Positions 29,501 through 36,162 of a stretch of DNA of 64,000 bases are shown piece after piece; the stretch's first letter is position 1, and the number at the start of each line of letters is the position of its first letter. A model generated the notes under the pieces. The model was given only the letters and a program-made list of their open reading frames with translations. It was not told the origin of the DNA and made no database searches. The stretch is from a virus. The position numbers and the translations under genes are program-made. The stretch is from positions 1-64,000 of IMG/VR virus record IMGVR_UViG_3300046821_000076. One strand, written 5' to 3'.

Positions 29501-30982
29501 GTCTTCTGTAGGAATTGATTGATCAATCTCAGGACTATCTTCTTTAGCCTTATTCAGATTACGTTCTGCAAGTGCTGCTTTAGCTTGAAGCCCTGTACCT
29601 AAGACTGCATTAGCTGTAGCTGCCGGAGTACCGATAGCTCCTGTAATAGCTGCACCCATTGTAAAGGCTTCACCCATAGCAGCAGAATCAAGAGTGTTGT
29701 TTAGAGAACCCCAGTTAACTTCAATCTGTTGCTGTACTGCTTCTGTTACACCCTCTGCTAATGCTGATCTACCTAACTGCCCTGCAGATTGGACCACAGC
29801 TGCATTACGTATTTTATCAATAGCAGTCTTTTCAATAGCACTAGGAACTGAGCTAGATTTTAAACCAAGAGAACTGCTAAGAGATTTACCTTTTAAAACT
29901 CCTGCAGCGATAACTGATTCTGCATAGTTAGCTGCAGTATACACAGCAGTCATTCCTAGGATACCTAGAGACTCTCCAGCAGTAGGTGCTCGTAATTCAC
30001 GATCAACAAACGCATCATAAGAATCGTTTTGTACTCGTGTAGCATCTACAACTATAGCAGGCATACGGGTATATGGTAATAAATACGGAGTCATGGCTGC
30101 AGCTTCTTCTAGAAGATATGCAGGATTTTCACTTAATGCATTTGCGGACTCTTTAGCAGATTTAGCAAACGTACCTAAATGTTTAGTTGCCCAACCAAAG
30201 TAATCACCTTGATCATAAGCATCACGAGCTTCACGTTGAGCTAGTGCAGTCTCTTTTGGAGAAGTACCATTGTATTTCTTATGAGCTTGATATGCTTTCT
30301 CTCCAGTATGGTCATACCAGTTACGTGCATTAAAAGAACCTGCAATACCTTTCTCACGATCACCTGTTACTCGCTTTCCATAATCTTCTGCAGCATTGCT
30401 CCAATTAAGACGTTGCTTAGCCTCAGTCTCAGAACCGTCTGGATTATATAGTAAAGCTTGTTCTTCAGGCGTTAATTGGTTTTGTTGCAAACGGTTTGTT
30501 AAGTAAGCTTTACGTTCAGTAGCCTCGCGTAAATCTAAATAACCCCCTAAAGCCACAGCCTTAGCAGGATCGTCTAATACTGCTAACTCTTCTTGATACT
30601 TAGGATTATTCTTTTGATCTTGTAGTTTATAGAAAGCTGTTTCAGCATTCTTATCTAAACCAATAGTATTAGCAGCACCTATGCCATTAACAATAGCTCC
30701 ACTAGCTTGTTCAAATAATTCACCAAACGCTCCTGCAGTTCTACGCCCTACGTTTAGAGCTTTTGAACCTATATTACGATTATCAAATTGATCACCGTAG
30801 TCTGCGTACTGTTGCAGTAATTCAGTAGCATTTACTCGTGGAGCATAGTCTTGGGTATTAACCTGTGAGCGTGCTCCAATGGTTTCCTCATACGGAGTTA
30901 CCTTAGGTTGCTGCTTCTTACTTAACTCCTGTGCAATCCTAGCAAATGCGTTTTGAACTTGATCATCTTTATATCCTGCCAT
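17522..30982 (-). CDS. Giant virion RNA polymerase with three metallopeptidase-like motifs
   Basis: 4486 residues, one of the largest phage proteins, larger than N4 vRNAP (about 3500). Single-subunit RNA polymerase motifs occur in order. The DxxGR-type block has R2343 (QQRSHMANDLNPVASKLHRG, like T7 FNPQGNDMTKGLL). Motif A has D2518 (EVDGVTNGPFLTQ). Motif B has R2618 and K2622 with F2630 at the Tyr position. Motif C has H2901-D2902 (MNIHDALTA). The F2630-D2902 spacing (272) is close to the N4 value I recall (273). HExxH motifs occur at 1225-1229, 1794-1798 and 3207-3211; the first and third are each followed by an NN(A/H)EF element. N- and C-terminal parts are helical, as in polyvalent virion proteins. 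By analogy it is packaged, injected and transcribes early genes. It is the last gene of the late operon, as in N4. Confidence 0.9.
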   Translation of the reverse strand: MAGYKDDQVQNAFARIAQELSKKQQPKVTPYEETIGARSQVNTQDYAPRVNATELLQQYADYGDQFDNRNIGSKALNVGRRTAGAFGELFEQASGAIVNGIGAANTIGLDKNAETAFYKLQDQKNNPKYQEELAVLDDPAKAVALGGYLDLREATERKAYLTNRLQQNQLTPEEQALLYNPDGSETEAKQRLNWSNAAEDYGKRVTGDREKGIAGSFNARNWYDHTGEKAYQAHKKYNGTSPKETALAQREARDAYDQGDYFGWATKHLGTFAKSAKESANALSENPAYLLEEAAAMTPYLLPYTRMPAIVVDATRVQNDSYDAFVDRELRAPTAGESLGILGMTAVYTAANYAESVIAAGVLKGKSLSSSLGLKSSSVPSAIEKTAIDKIRNAAVVQSAGQLGRSALAEGVTEAVQQQIEVNWGSLNNTLDSAAMGEAFTMGAAITGAIGTPAATANAVLGTGLQAKAALAERNLNKAKEDSPEIDQSIPTEDFASPSSPNFNPKAATVRMTQEASQAETPEAKQEIKAKQEEVLRASASRLDILENIIESLGDVEGTRTGVEEFRAQVQSAKDTDPSNPQVAQLEEALANADAVMAEIDANANDPEYADRVKKEYSGLINQLNKATEIRNNSEALADDLSNNPTTIPSKILGAPSSYTAAELAKASKDVKYAEADREVLRTLSEARQAYDDTQSIKRVSKDIINGSDYSKPIMSYMDDMSKAVASGNTRMQEVTSKMLDRFAKSHQSKADTITQAWEAAKAAPGTVVQVARVAGENKWFINTGDTIENTRENGALNIKYNPGGYGHSESLVSAISMESNLINKVKASVDALAARSTNDTSDPMERMQQMADSLDTSNGVDLEAQQLADEGRQQQAQANQAKGKSTPQNTPVNPDENIWEGIDESSLQLEPVDLDSIKPDLSNTEIQFDDSGVGSVVPTTTQPSGTTPETKGVVLTGKSSYLAKHQAKADKATKFIGQGSAQSSTAQYAKDFGESANTGTYTSDDVVFVSAESNREDRIPFDKAELHKAIEAGAIIITDDAHNRKRTDNVGVREVAAELALKGYEEVSPGEWKPKKKSNAPVVNTPKKGEEEDSEETTKLEYLTVPTELLNTSFSLHDPELKDLIFKIKGKKENTGDLNYLDELYDFLVEAADGNAGIHVFTDVESIPFDYVKVLANSERYSNGHTTFHIRIPELGDIPMIYIDLRDGGELISRTSSPQEAFAHEIHHTVTMQNLDSSSEIQDEINNVLKPRLVDHIEQNRERLEKEDPRTLSRLEYMLINNAEFITVGTTEYGAIQELKKISVPVDRSKAKTSMFKRLVQLIGKTVGMPNEVTNVYEKLLDQTAQLKEQAYVENQGELSNLNANADTTPVVNTPKMVRKVNDKGDIQFTGLTSPQYRELKPLTIKFNKQDDGSYISSSKVIELNGVTTDNPDATIKEWLDKGELFEIDATNPQTYNKYFIRDPKTSVLTPNGKSVVDYHKVEDSITYLMDDGLVLKQTDPTTIKIMLDQVLDGIAFDLDLTVKFTTKGIANKEESHAPFLRLTTVQFKELEKQKQLTLESLAKIVHPDRSYESLVIERAKAFIKDRNIKILTDKPNKSDTLVFDTSVDGWTKVGDNFHINPYASWKNNRDKHSLFTQVQNSILATMGSDPRVTAAYVPATFEGSTPEVDALLAAIRGDKKPIKKETPDDNLPTQEVRKFDGIEYIVDSTIPTMARTDKNNNITLNPRDAENSKEFWDYFGGVVQEDAPVRTKQASQQKKLVLAKLGVYGYSLDYLKQQLNTPRKLNEFLLRHEQSHIDNNDRAVYYSNGESLLTDDKVAIETRATLNALTAMGIEPKYEGNIDESFVSTSETPYEIYDIPLNENELKDMFGGLDTTTEYVPDFGTTVAANKEAQALREANKDLPLAEHDLVREAVNIVPTLLRDMPKSVTARLRSKEVKSGYNTAYTEILKDHLEKTVPNHTDQQHEAMKVLGGMFYNFSNITTGIYSNTTFLEDAGLETFNNFANYLVDLDAQVTAANDAKVDQLLPQVEDAITIAAFSWIMENGSTLMRMDNLPKAFGIEGNDLTVPYHIYDMLKAVGSAKPTAAETIGNKVIDMLGFKFTSDVADTRKSKLAVALGQLAVHRMTMAGYVEENTIEPAAVREIVRSIKEHNNQDIDEAELKAINQYTFINLPHSTKTFEPTGLSAKVLNETKGSESVLTKAFGVAPRVKPIRTSKPKAEKLVTQKTTDRLGTQIPSAQVEALSNAHTYKWGINKALNKLHTALGETDALKALRDRMYGKLTEAEINKKQAMKRDGIKANNQSIEREIQIYEASVDTLAKSRFGLDNDFYLEQEVQNQQRSHMANDLNPVASKLHRGLVELKEHRVKFPMTSVERDGIKAFFKTGNTEALLDSQTNTITPLGEFIQTVALLTEDLMPEGVSTTADKTQILNYAPQYLEWALRGDGTGTEVLIILEKMINGDNVPVEQVEKVVAAVNKAGMKAQSLKALVNLISFKNAFTSNKDTAFEVDISLEVDGVTNGPFLTQVLMNTLAAGMYGAGGMYKESDGITNVPQYKDLGNADMYEYNITHLRNAIALAPAKAGRVAYAKNSDVPAESITREVLQAVQVLHPKMLERKGTKTITTVINFSSGNPATAAGIIGDIKDSILSGLEKYSSESVDSVSRKLFIEKLNYLLKRGGLKADEHVKDDADLLNLVLTPQQDKAISKALEEPLMHVVSEFIKEAYPEYIKARDDITSAGQLAVGLFKPVYDAEVAKRTEALPEDVKKVEGLSKEAHEQILVDLRKDMPTFKSYLAGKSTNTEESSLPLVKIASKRSDQARDKSEFYIFGARKVNSLGLNNEDGSFKPSSSSKYTYHVTQQAKTYEIVPAGVANNPKGVHSTDAGIAHTQLGNWVTMNIHDALTAIVGKGRQFAKELNKVTTDALIEVDFNSNMITGSLKPLVAFLGLDSKAQLASKAELQKAAQSINKSHANDVYDAKGNLAPNSSIGDAVALLLDAAFDRDIAKLNTLLEYAYVNQYGLEGGEYKIVESDIKRIEEKLVEVRAKREEAIKQLVPQAVQLDSIFGVVGAKGIYQDAPVAEVTKVAEEKIETGVDKNTTQLYLSNVPKDTPINIKVLNFAIAHDTNKTKDVNPNLATVLSGQMYNLVKQALPEQLEVRVLHATDPRALEHWSKGRYGWFNSNVDGKPVIYLTADANGNFIPAIAIHELMHAVTFLALEKNDTPAAKEITALREQFVKFLANQGITPTDGVAYAIKNNHEFVSTVFERPEVAMLLNQMKVKATRKRGLEDFVKATSKLISQAFGLKPVELESGEITGLEALIGSVLTLSEGAENTKAYSLANVPSSILGASLRKAQQSVKAMNLTDLMEQLQGTGTNFDAQLKETMDEFALPIFDRMDTGLFDSIGLSNDPESVWQDAIATNTTVTSDKAVLSGYILQPLERFAVEAVYAATKAVAKERGLSISYAELDKAFSQARSKIKPKDLFKGDWSKATTAEKAIAQSKWDHLFKITQENDHLARFSSMVSGSAEINALLANVKTESGNKVSKDADINEKVQAYVMKAIEFLAQLISGVKSGAPVSEYVKSALKSVAKVDLKYRGGIVNKINDRISKVENKIDDAVIKARRKVASKIPAMNSTTVPEVTLVRNVATSAIEGTLMDNLNNTRETLLNNSEGKLEFWGELVNEMAENTPFKNIIEKMMRHVKKTSQAKELEKEYTIKNVLSTFKNGGKKLKRKTRESLTYLMVADVSALLGAFTPKQIHRMYQNPEYLNSVISQQASVVMSLDTRGTHLISRSKDLARYMVTNLGPENNDLALNATLIAMGACTANKMALKDVDPDLVAAIDSLVSLYAIRYTPTDIKAEISSVMDTELSRGDVNGIEAILKFHKGLADEARDELFKDNPLSMTKGYIPEITNPNHEIRFAKTDEEAKNFKDQFFREVKVLEPNPLARGDKVRMFLSEDAGLTRMISGTLEMFGKNPRGTDADVDVSVVLKASQAKQRSLHANTGYDPYKGNGTSALIPKYDLDGNVIGYRYEMSSYERDNLLGRDNDFANILGQYAATNFNKMNVPFNNRMVVDALVKEKQENYDSHPDSFIAVGFNVRDKELAKLWDLLPQDTRDYVREVTGKSVLYVPKEVLLPVFGYQKYSATQGFDKPRSERNLYEKVYVALFKAVFGNNARVYGARTERAMQSAVALTKNFIVIRNLRTLSMNIISNAFLLQAHGISMTAIVKDTVYALRAAMQHRKDNALLTAKRQMLYTGLGNKKELEQEVLRLEQAIANNPLAEFINEGMMPSIVDDVALNQDDAFSFKSALERKFEKQLSKIPAGVRSTADWLLVSPTTPLYQFLNNTTQLSDFTAKYVMYNYYRNNAPKKERLDHDAAIQIASDTFINYDMPTSKGMQYLNDMGIIMFSKYNLRIQKALFRLLERKPARALLQALVMHNGTDIPYGIDPIIWNQMGIPFREGALAFPSVIDEPITMNMATSML

Positions 30983-30999
30983 TGTATTTACCTTTAAAA

Positions 31000-31024
31000 G
31001 AAATAAGCACGTATATCTACGTGC
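31000..31024 (-). terminator. Hairpin terminator upstream of the giant gene
   Basis: On the minus strand GCACGTA, GATA loop, TACGTGC is followed by TTATTTCTTTT. It lies between the transglycosylase gene and the vRNAP gene and may lower vRNAP expression relative to the abundant structural proteins. Confidence 0.65.
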
Positions 31025-31087
31025 CTATCCTAGCAGAAGTGTATCTATAGCTAAACTAAAGATTGATACCACAAACATTCAAGATGT

Positions 31088-33343
31088 TTATTTAGTATTG
31101 AAACGTTTTCTCATCTCCTCATTACCTGCTTTGATAGCGTTTGTGTAGGTAGCCTCAAACTTCTTTTGTTGATCGCTTTTTTGCTTAGCTTTTTCAATAC
31201 GTTCATTAGCTAGTTTAAGACGTTCCTTAGCTATACGTTGCTTTTCACGCTCTGCAGCGGCTATACGTATTTTTTCACGTGCTGCAAGTTGACTAGCTTT
31301 CTTAGCTTCTTTATCAGCCTTCTCCTTAGCCTCTATAGCTTTAAGACGTTCAGTAGCTTCTTTTTGCGCTTGTCTAATTAAGTCTCGATTTTTATCCCTT
31401 ACTTTACTATCTGGAGTACCGAATAAATTTCCAGGTATAACATTATCAACCTTACCTCGCTTAACATAAAAATCCACAATGGCTTGCTTAGTAGGTGTAG
31501 GTGTAGGGTTCTTAGCCTGCACAGGAGTAGTAGAGGTGGGGACTGAGGTTTTAGTAGGCGTAGTCTTAGTAGCTGCAGGTGTACCTTTACCTTTACTAGC
31601 TGGAGGTGGAGTTGTAGCAGCAGCTTTATCTACCTTCTTATCAAGAGCTTCTTGAACTTTTACAGTAGGCTTACCATAAAGAGATTGGTAACGAGCAGGA
31701 TCAATATGCAGTAAAGCTTCTTTAGCAGATATGGATACACCCTCAGCTTCAAACTCTTGTTGAATCTTCTGAACATAGGTATTACTAGGATGGGAAGCTT
31801 TAGCTACATGCTTCTTACGTTTAGCATCAATACTAATTTCCCCTTTGATAAGGTTATCAATACTCTTCTTTAAACCAGCAGCAGAGTTGTAAACTTCAAA
31901 AAACCCTCCTGGCTGAGACTGCCAAGCTTTAGCCCTGTTATATACATTGGTAATACCCTCTGCAGATAACCCTGCAAGTTGTGGGTTAGCTTGCATAGCC
32001 TTAGCAATATCGAAAGCATCTTGAGTAACTTTAGAACCTTCCTCCTTGGCTGTAAGCCCTGCAAGAACATTACCTACATTAACAGGCTGATCTTTGAGAG
32101 CTAAGCCCTCGTTGTACTTGAGCATAGCATCTTGGTATTCACCTCGAATCTTCTGCTGTACCTTACGATCAATACCTGCCAATGGAACATTTGCTGGAGT
32201 GTTACCTGCTACCCCAGACCCTCCATTAGAATATTCAGCCATTGCCTTGTTCACACGAGGTACATAGTCACGTGTCTCTTTAGGCAAATAAGAAAGCCAA
32301 TTACCTCCTGATTTTTTCGCTTTCTTAACTGCCTGCTCAACATTACCTCCCCCAGCATTAAATGCAGCAGTTGCTTGGTCCTCAGTAAATCCATGTTGTT
32401 TCTGCACACGTGATCTATATTCCATACCCCATCTGATTTGTTCTTCAGGAGTAGAGTTTTTAAGATCAATAGGAGGCATACCGTATCCAGGGTCTGCCGC
32501 AGTCGCAGGCATAATCTGAATAATACCTTGAGCACCTGCAGGAGATACCGCATTAGGATTACCTTTACTTTCAGTATGAATCATACCTGCTGCTAAAGGT
32601 CCAAACACACTAGCGTACCTAGCAATAGCAGCTCCTCCTCCACCTCCAGTAGTATATTCTGTACCATCAGGAGCTACCCGTACACTGCCAGCTCCTGAAT
32701 CTTGATCTGCTTTATAGAGCACTTCGCCCCTTCTCAACGCACTTTCTTGCTCTGCAAGCGTAGCCGTACGGTTGTACTGATCAGCATCTTGGTTTAGCTT
32801 TTGTAACTCCCAATAGTTTTTATTGGTAAAGTCACGAGCATTAGTTAAGTACTGACCAACTTTAGTTGAAATATCTGTGATATCTACACCTGTATCAGCT
32901 ATAGCTTGAATTTGTGCAAGCTCCTCTGGTGTAGCATCTAAAGCCGCTAACTGTTTCCCATAGATTGCAGCTACTTGAGGACGTGCAGCTATGTTAGCCT
33001 TCTTATCCTTGAAATCCATTTCAGTAGATTGACGTTGCATAAGTGTTGCAGGACGTTCATCCATAGCAGTACGTACAGCATCCATGTCGTAGCCTGATCC
33101 CCAACGTTGTTGCATTGCAGCAATATTTGCTTGAGCAATTGCTAACTCTTCAGGATTCTTTGCTTGGTTTAAAGCAGTGAGCATGTCATTAGTATTCTGC
33201 TTCTTAAGATTATCTTGATAACCTTTGTAAGCAGTACCTATTTGCTCTACTCCTGCTACTGATTGAGCTTGAGCCTTTTGAATAGCATCTAAGTATTTAG
33301 ATGTATCAATAGGGTCCATATTCTCCCACGTTAATTGACTCAT
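31088..33343 (-). CDS. Internal virion protein with lytic transglycosylase domain
   Basis: 751 residues. An SLT domain spans about 240-390: IHTESKGNPNAVSPAGAQGI with catalytic E258, IIQIMPATA, then AAFNAGGGNV and YVPRVNKAM. The first 230 residues and the last 150 are helical; the C-terminus is Lys/Glu coiled coil, and a Pro/Thr-rich linker lies near 590. It would locally open peptidoglycan during DNA ejection. Its place next to vRNAP suggests both are ejected together. Confidence 0.88.
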   Translation of the reverse strand: MSQLTWENMDPIDTSKYLDAIQKAQAQSVAGVEQIGTAYKGYQDNLKKQNTNDMLTALNQAKNPEELAIAQANIAAMQQRWGSGYDMDAVRTAMDERPATLMQRQSTEMDFKDKKANIAARPQVAAIYGKQLAALDATPEELAQIQAIADTGVDITDISTKVGQYLTNARDFTNKNYWELQKLNQDADQYNRTATLAEQESALRRGEVLYKADQDSGAGSVRVAPDGTEYTTGGGGGAAIARYASVFGPLAAGMIHTESKGNPNAVSPAGAQGIIQIMPATAADPGYGMPPIDLKNSTPEEQIRWGMEYRSRVQKQHGFTEDQATAAFNAGGGNVEQAVKKAKKSGGNWLSYLPKETRDYVPRVNKAMAEYSNGGSGVAGNTPANVPLAGIDRKVQQKIRGEYQDAMLKYNEGLALKDQPVNVGNVLAGLTAKEEGSKVTQDAFDIAKAMQANPQLAGLSAEGITNVYNRAKAWQSQPGGFFEVYNSAAGLKKSIDNLIKGEISIDAKRKKHVAKASHPSNTYVQKIQQEFEAEGVSISAKEALLHIDPARYQSLYGKPTVKVQEALDKKVDKAAATTPPPASKGKGTPAATKTTPTKTSVPTSTTPVQAKNPTPTPTKQAIVDFYVKRGKVDNVIPGNLFGTPDSKVRDKNRDLIRQAQKEATERLKAIEAKEKADKEAKKASQLAAREKIRIAAAEREKQRIAKERLKLANERIEKAKQKSDQQKKFEATYTNAIKAGNEEMRKRFNTK

Positions 33344-33354
33344 ATATACTATCC

Positions 33355-33786
33355 TTATTTAAGACGGTTCTTAGCCATGTATGAATCAACATCTTGTTGA
33401 TTAGCACCTTGAGCTGCTACACGAGCACTCTGACGATCTTCAAGATGAGTGTTATAAGCCGTTACTTGGTTAGCATAGTTCTTATTCCACTGGTTTAAAG
33501 AGTTAGCCATTTGTTGCTTAATTAACTTAGTTTGTTGCATACCGTTGTATGCTCCCCATAAGCCAGCAGCTCCTTGTAGACCTCCCGTAATGGTAGAACC
33601 ATATTGAGAGTTAATGTCACGAAGCTTATCTCCAAGTCCAGGTTTGCCTTGTAATGTATCTGCCCATACTACGTTAGATTTTGCTAAAGCAGGGGACAAC
33701 GCCTCCATACCTGGGTTTTTATAGTTTCCACCAAACAGCACAAGATTGTTTGGGTTATATGTATTACCATCAAGTTCAAACGACAT
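33355..33786 (-). CDS. Internal virion/structural protein, unknown
   Basis: 143 residues. A Gly-rich helix-prone middle (TGGLQGAAGLWGAYNGMQ) is followed by a helical C-terminus with many Gln and Asn. The hydrophobic Gly-rich segment could insert into a membrane during ejection. It starts 11 bases inside the preceding gene end. Confidence 0.65.
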   Translation of the reverse strand: MSFELDGNTYNPNNLVLFGGNYKNPGMEALSPALAKSNVVWADTLQGKPGLGDKLRDINSQYGSTITGGLQGAAGLWGAYNGMQQTKLIKQQMANSLNQWNKNYANQVTAYNTHLEDRQSARVAAQGANQQDVDSYMAKNRLK

Positions 33787-36103
33787 AGCGTGTATTCTCC
33801 AAGTTAATAGTGAGTGTGTTTAAATCAGGTAGTAGTGTATTGATGTCTACATAAGACTCAACGTAATCATACACGTAAGTACCTACATTTACATTATGGA
33901 TAGACTTCTCATAATAGTCTTCAGGTTCTTCTCCTAATCTAATATCAAGACTTACAGGAGGAAGGAATATCATTACATCAGGGGTAGGTACTTGAAGTAA
34001 ACCAAGAGCTTCTACCTTCTCTTTAAGCGTTTCATCTCTAGCTTGCAAGTCTAGTACTGACTGTTGGTATTGATCCATAGCTTTGCCTAATGCTGATTGG
34101 TTTCCTGCATTAGCCATAGCAAATGCTGCATTACTTGCAAGCATTACATTAGAAGCTGTCATACCTGCCATACCTGTAGTATTCGTATATCCAAGGTATC
34201 CGCCATATACAGCAGCTACTACAGCAAGGATAACCATAATTACTTGGAATACTGTAGAACTAAGTCCAAGAGATATGACAAGTTTTTGCAGTAGCCTTAT
34301 GGCTACTGATATGGCAATAGACATACCTATACCTACTGCTACTAGTGCCGTAGCACTTAAAGTTGCTAGCCCTGCAGGAGGGAAAAACACAGTAATAACT
34401 ACAGCAACAATAACCATGACAACTTTAAAGATACCTGTTTGATACCATTTCTTTTTAACCGTTTGAGAGGTGTTAACAACTAATTGCATAGCCATTGCAT
34501 AAAGCTTCTCAAGCTCTACTGAGGATAATTTAGCAGTAATGGCTAAATCGAGAGGTACTATTAAATCTTCTGAATCCCCTGAAGGAGTAAACCAGTTATT
34601 GTTATCCATCTTATCTATGCTGGCTAGGTTATATACCGATAACGCTGTATAAGTATTTTCAGTTTCTTGGTAGTAGTACGTATGTACTCTAGAGGTGTAA
34701 GTGGAAGTATACTTACCTACTTCTGTAATAGTACCTTGAAGAGTTCGTTTAGCTATAGCGTCAAAAGCAATACCAGAAGTATGTAATGAATCTTTTAGAT
34801 GAATAGTTGTACCTTGCTTAGCACCTGTAGGTAGAGCTAGCTTAGTCTTCCAGAGTCTACTTTGAACAGTGTAGCTGCTAATATATTTATTAGGTAATCC
34901 ACGATAAGCAGTATCAAAATAATGATAGAGATACTGATGTATAAGTTTATTCTTACTATTTGCTTCAAGCCCGAAAGTTAAGAAGATTTCACGTACGTAC
35001 TGTAATCCGCTCATATTCTCGTGAACTTCTTCTACCCAGTCCTTCCACTTAATTCCTAACAGCTTTCCAAACCTATTCATTGATTTGTATTCTTCAGTAT
35101 CTTCTGTGTACTTAACGTAGTTAGTACCTTTCATGCGAGCATACAAGCGTGGAGGGTATATACCTGTTTTCTCAACAGACTCTACTACTTCTTCTAACTT
35201 AGCGATTAAGTTAGTACCTGTACGGTAGGTAAAGTACTCAGCATACTTTTTATCATTACGGATATACGTATAGTAAGCCATAACATAATCAGCATCAGTA
35301 GTAGGAGCAGGAATACTTGGGGCTATCACATCTGGGTCAAACTCTAACTCTGTATTCTCATCAATACTTCCAACAGGAGCTTCGTTAGGCGATACGTAAT
35401 TAAAGTACTCCATAGTGACGTTATACGAGACTTCCTCGCCTAAGTCATCTGCATAACAAAGTACAAAGGTACATTTAGAATCAGGTACAGCACTTGTTAT
35501 CTGAATCTGACTATGAGGTCTAGGAAGTGCTAACCTGAATGGGGTATATCCAGAAGTAGCTGAAGGTCCTTGAAACACTAACTGAATATGATCACTTGAA
35601 TCCACAGTATCTTGGTTTAACTCAATAACAATATCTTTTAGGTAGACCTGCTTACCAATACGATCAGACTCATTTAAGACTTCATTAGTTATAGGATTGT
35701 ACCCGTAAGACTCTTGTAGCGTGTACTTAGCAATATGGTAGTAATTAGCCTTACCAAACTCTTGATAAATAATATCAGGAGTAAAACCAAGGATCGTATC
35801 TAGCGTTGATACTAACTGGGTATTTAATCTTTCTTTAGTTGGTTTGAATTCATAACTGCCTTTAACCTCTCCCATGGCATAGGTATCAGATTTAGACATT
35901 CTATGTGCTCGATTAAGCTTAGCTATAATAGTACTTTGTCTACCTTCTACTAAATAGTCTGCCAAACTTCGTGTAGATGTTTTAGTAGAAGCACTATCAG
36001 TAGAGCGTAAATAAGCCAATACAACAGACTTAGACATTGGTTGTATCTGATCGTCATCAATCATCCTAGATACATTATGTGATGTATACGTCTTTGATCC
36101 CAT
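33776..36103 (-). CDS. Large virion protein with membrane segments
   Basis: 775 residues. The first 500 are soluble and beta/alpha mixed. Residues about 550-650 contain three hydrophobic segments (FKVVMVIVAVVITVFF, ALVAVGIGMSIAISVA, VIMVILAVVAAVYGGY) and then a Met/Ala/Asn-rich helix. A virion protein with a block of membrane spans is most simply an ejection-channel or internal core protein that enters the cell envelope with the DNA. It occupies the slot of N4 gp52/53 (from memory). No enzyme motif is seen. Confidence 0.7.
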   Translation of the reverse strand: MGSKTYTSHNVSRMIDDDQIQPMSKSVVLAYLRSTDSASTKTSTRSLADYLVEGRQSTIIAKLNRAHRMSKSDTYAMGEVKGSYEFKPTKERLNTQLVSTLDTILGFTPDIIYQEFGKANYYHIAKYTLQESYGYNPITNEVLNESDRIGKQVYLKDIVIELNQDTVDSSDHIQLVFQGPSATSGYTPFRLALPRPHSQIQITSAVPDSKCTFVLCYADDLGEEVSYNVTMEYFNYVSPNEAPVGSIDENTELEFDPDVIAPSIPAPTTDADYVMAYYTYIRNDKKYAEYFTYRTGTNLIAKLEEVVESVEKTGIYPPRLYARMKGTNYVKYTEDTEEYKSMNRFGKLLGIKWKDWVEEVHENMSGLQYVREIFLTFGLEANSKNKLIHQYLYHYFDTAYRGLPNKYISSYTVQSRLWKTKLALPTGAKQGTTIHLKDSLHTSGIAFDAIAKRTLQGTITEVGKYTSTYTSRVHTYYYQETENTYTALSVYNLASIDKMDNNNWFTPSGDSEDLIVPLDLAITAKLSSVELEKLYAMAMQLVVNTSQTVKKKWYQTGIFKVVMVIVAVVITVFFPPAGLATLSATALVAVGIGMSIAISVAIRLLQKLVISLGLSSTVFQVIMVILAVVAAVYGGYLGYTNTTGMAGMTASNVMLASNAAFAMANAGNQSALGKAMDQYQQSVLDLQARDETLKEKVEALGLLQVPTPDVMIFLPPVSLDIRLGEEPEDYYEKSIHNVNVGTYVYDYVESYVDINTLLPDLNTLTINLENTRYVV

Positions 36104-36114
36104 GGATTCCTCGC

Positions 36115-36139
36115 AATAAAAAAGGGAGCTATTGCTCCC
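36115..36139 (-). terminator. Rho-independent terminator within the late operon
   Basis: On the minus strand GGGAGC, AATA, GCTCCC is followed by TTTTTT. It lies after the coiled-coil protein gene (ends at 36163) and before the membrane-segment virion gene (starts at 36103), so it probably sets expression steps within the operon. Confidence 0.8.
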
Positions 36140-36162
36140 TAGTTTATATTATCACTACTTGC

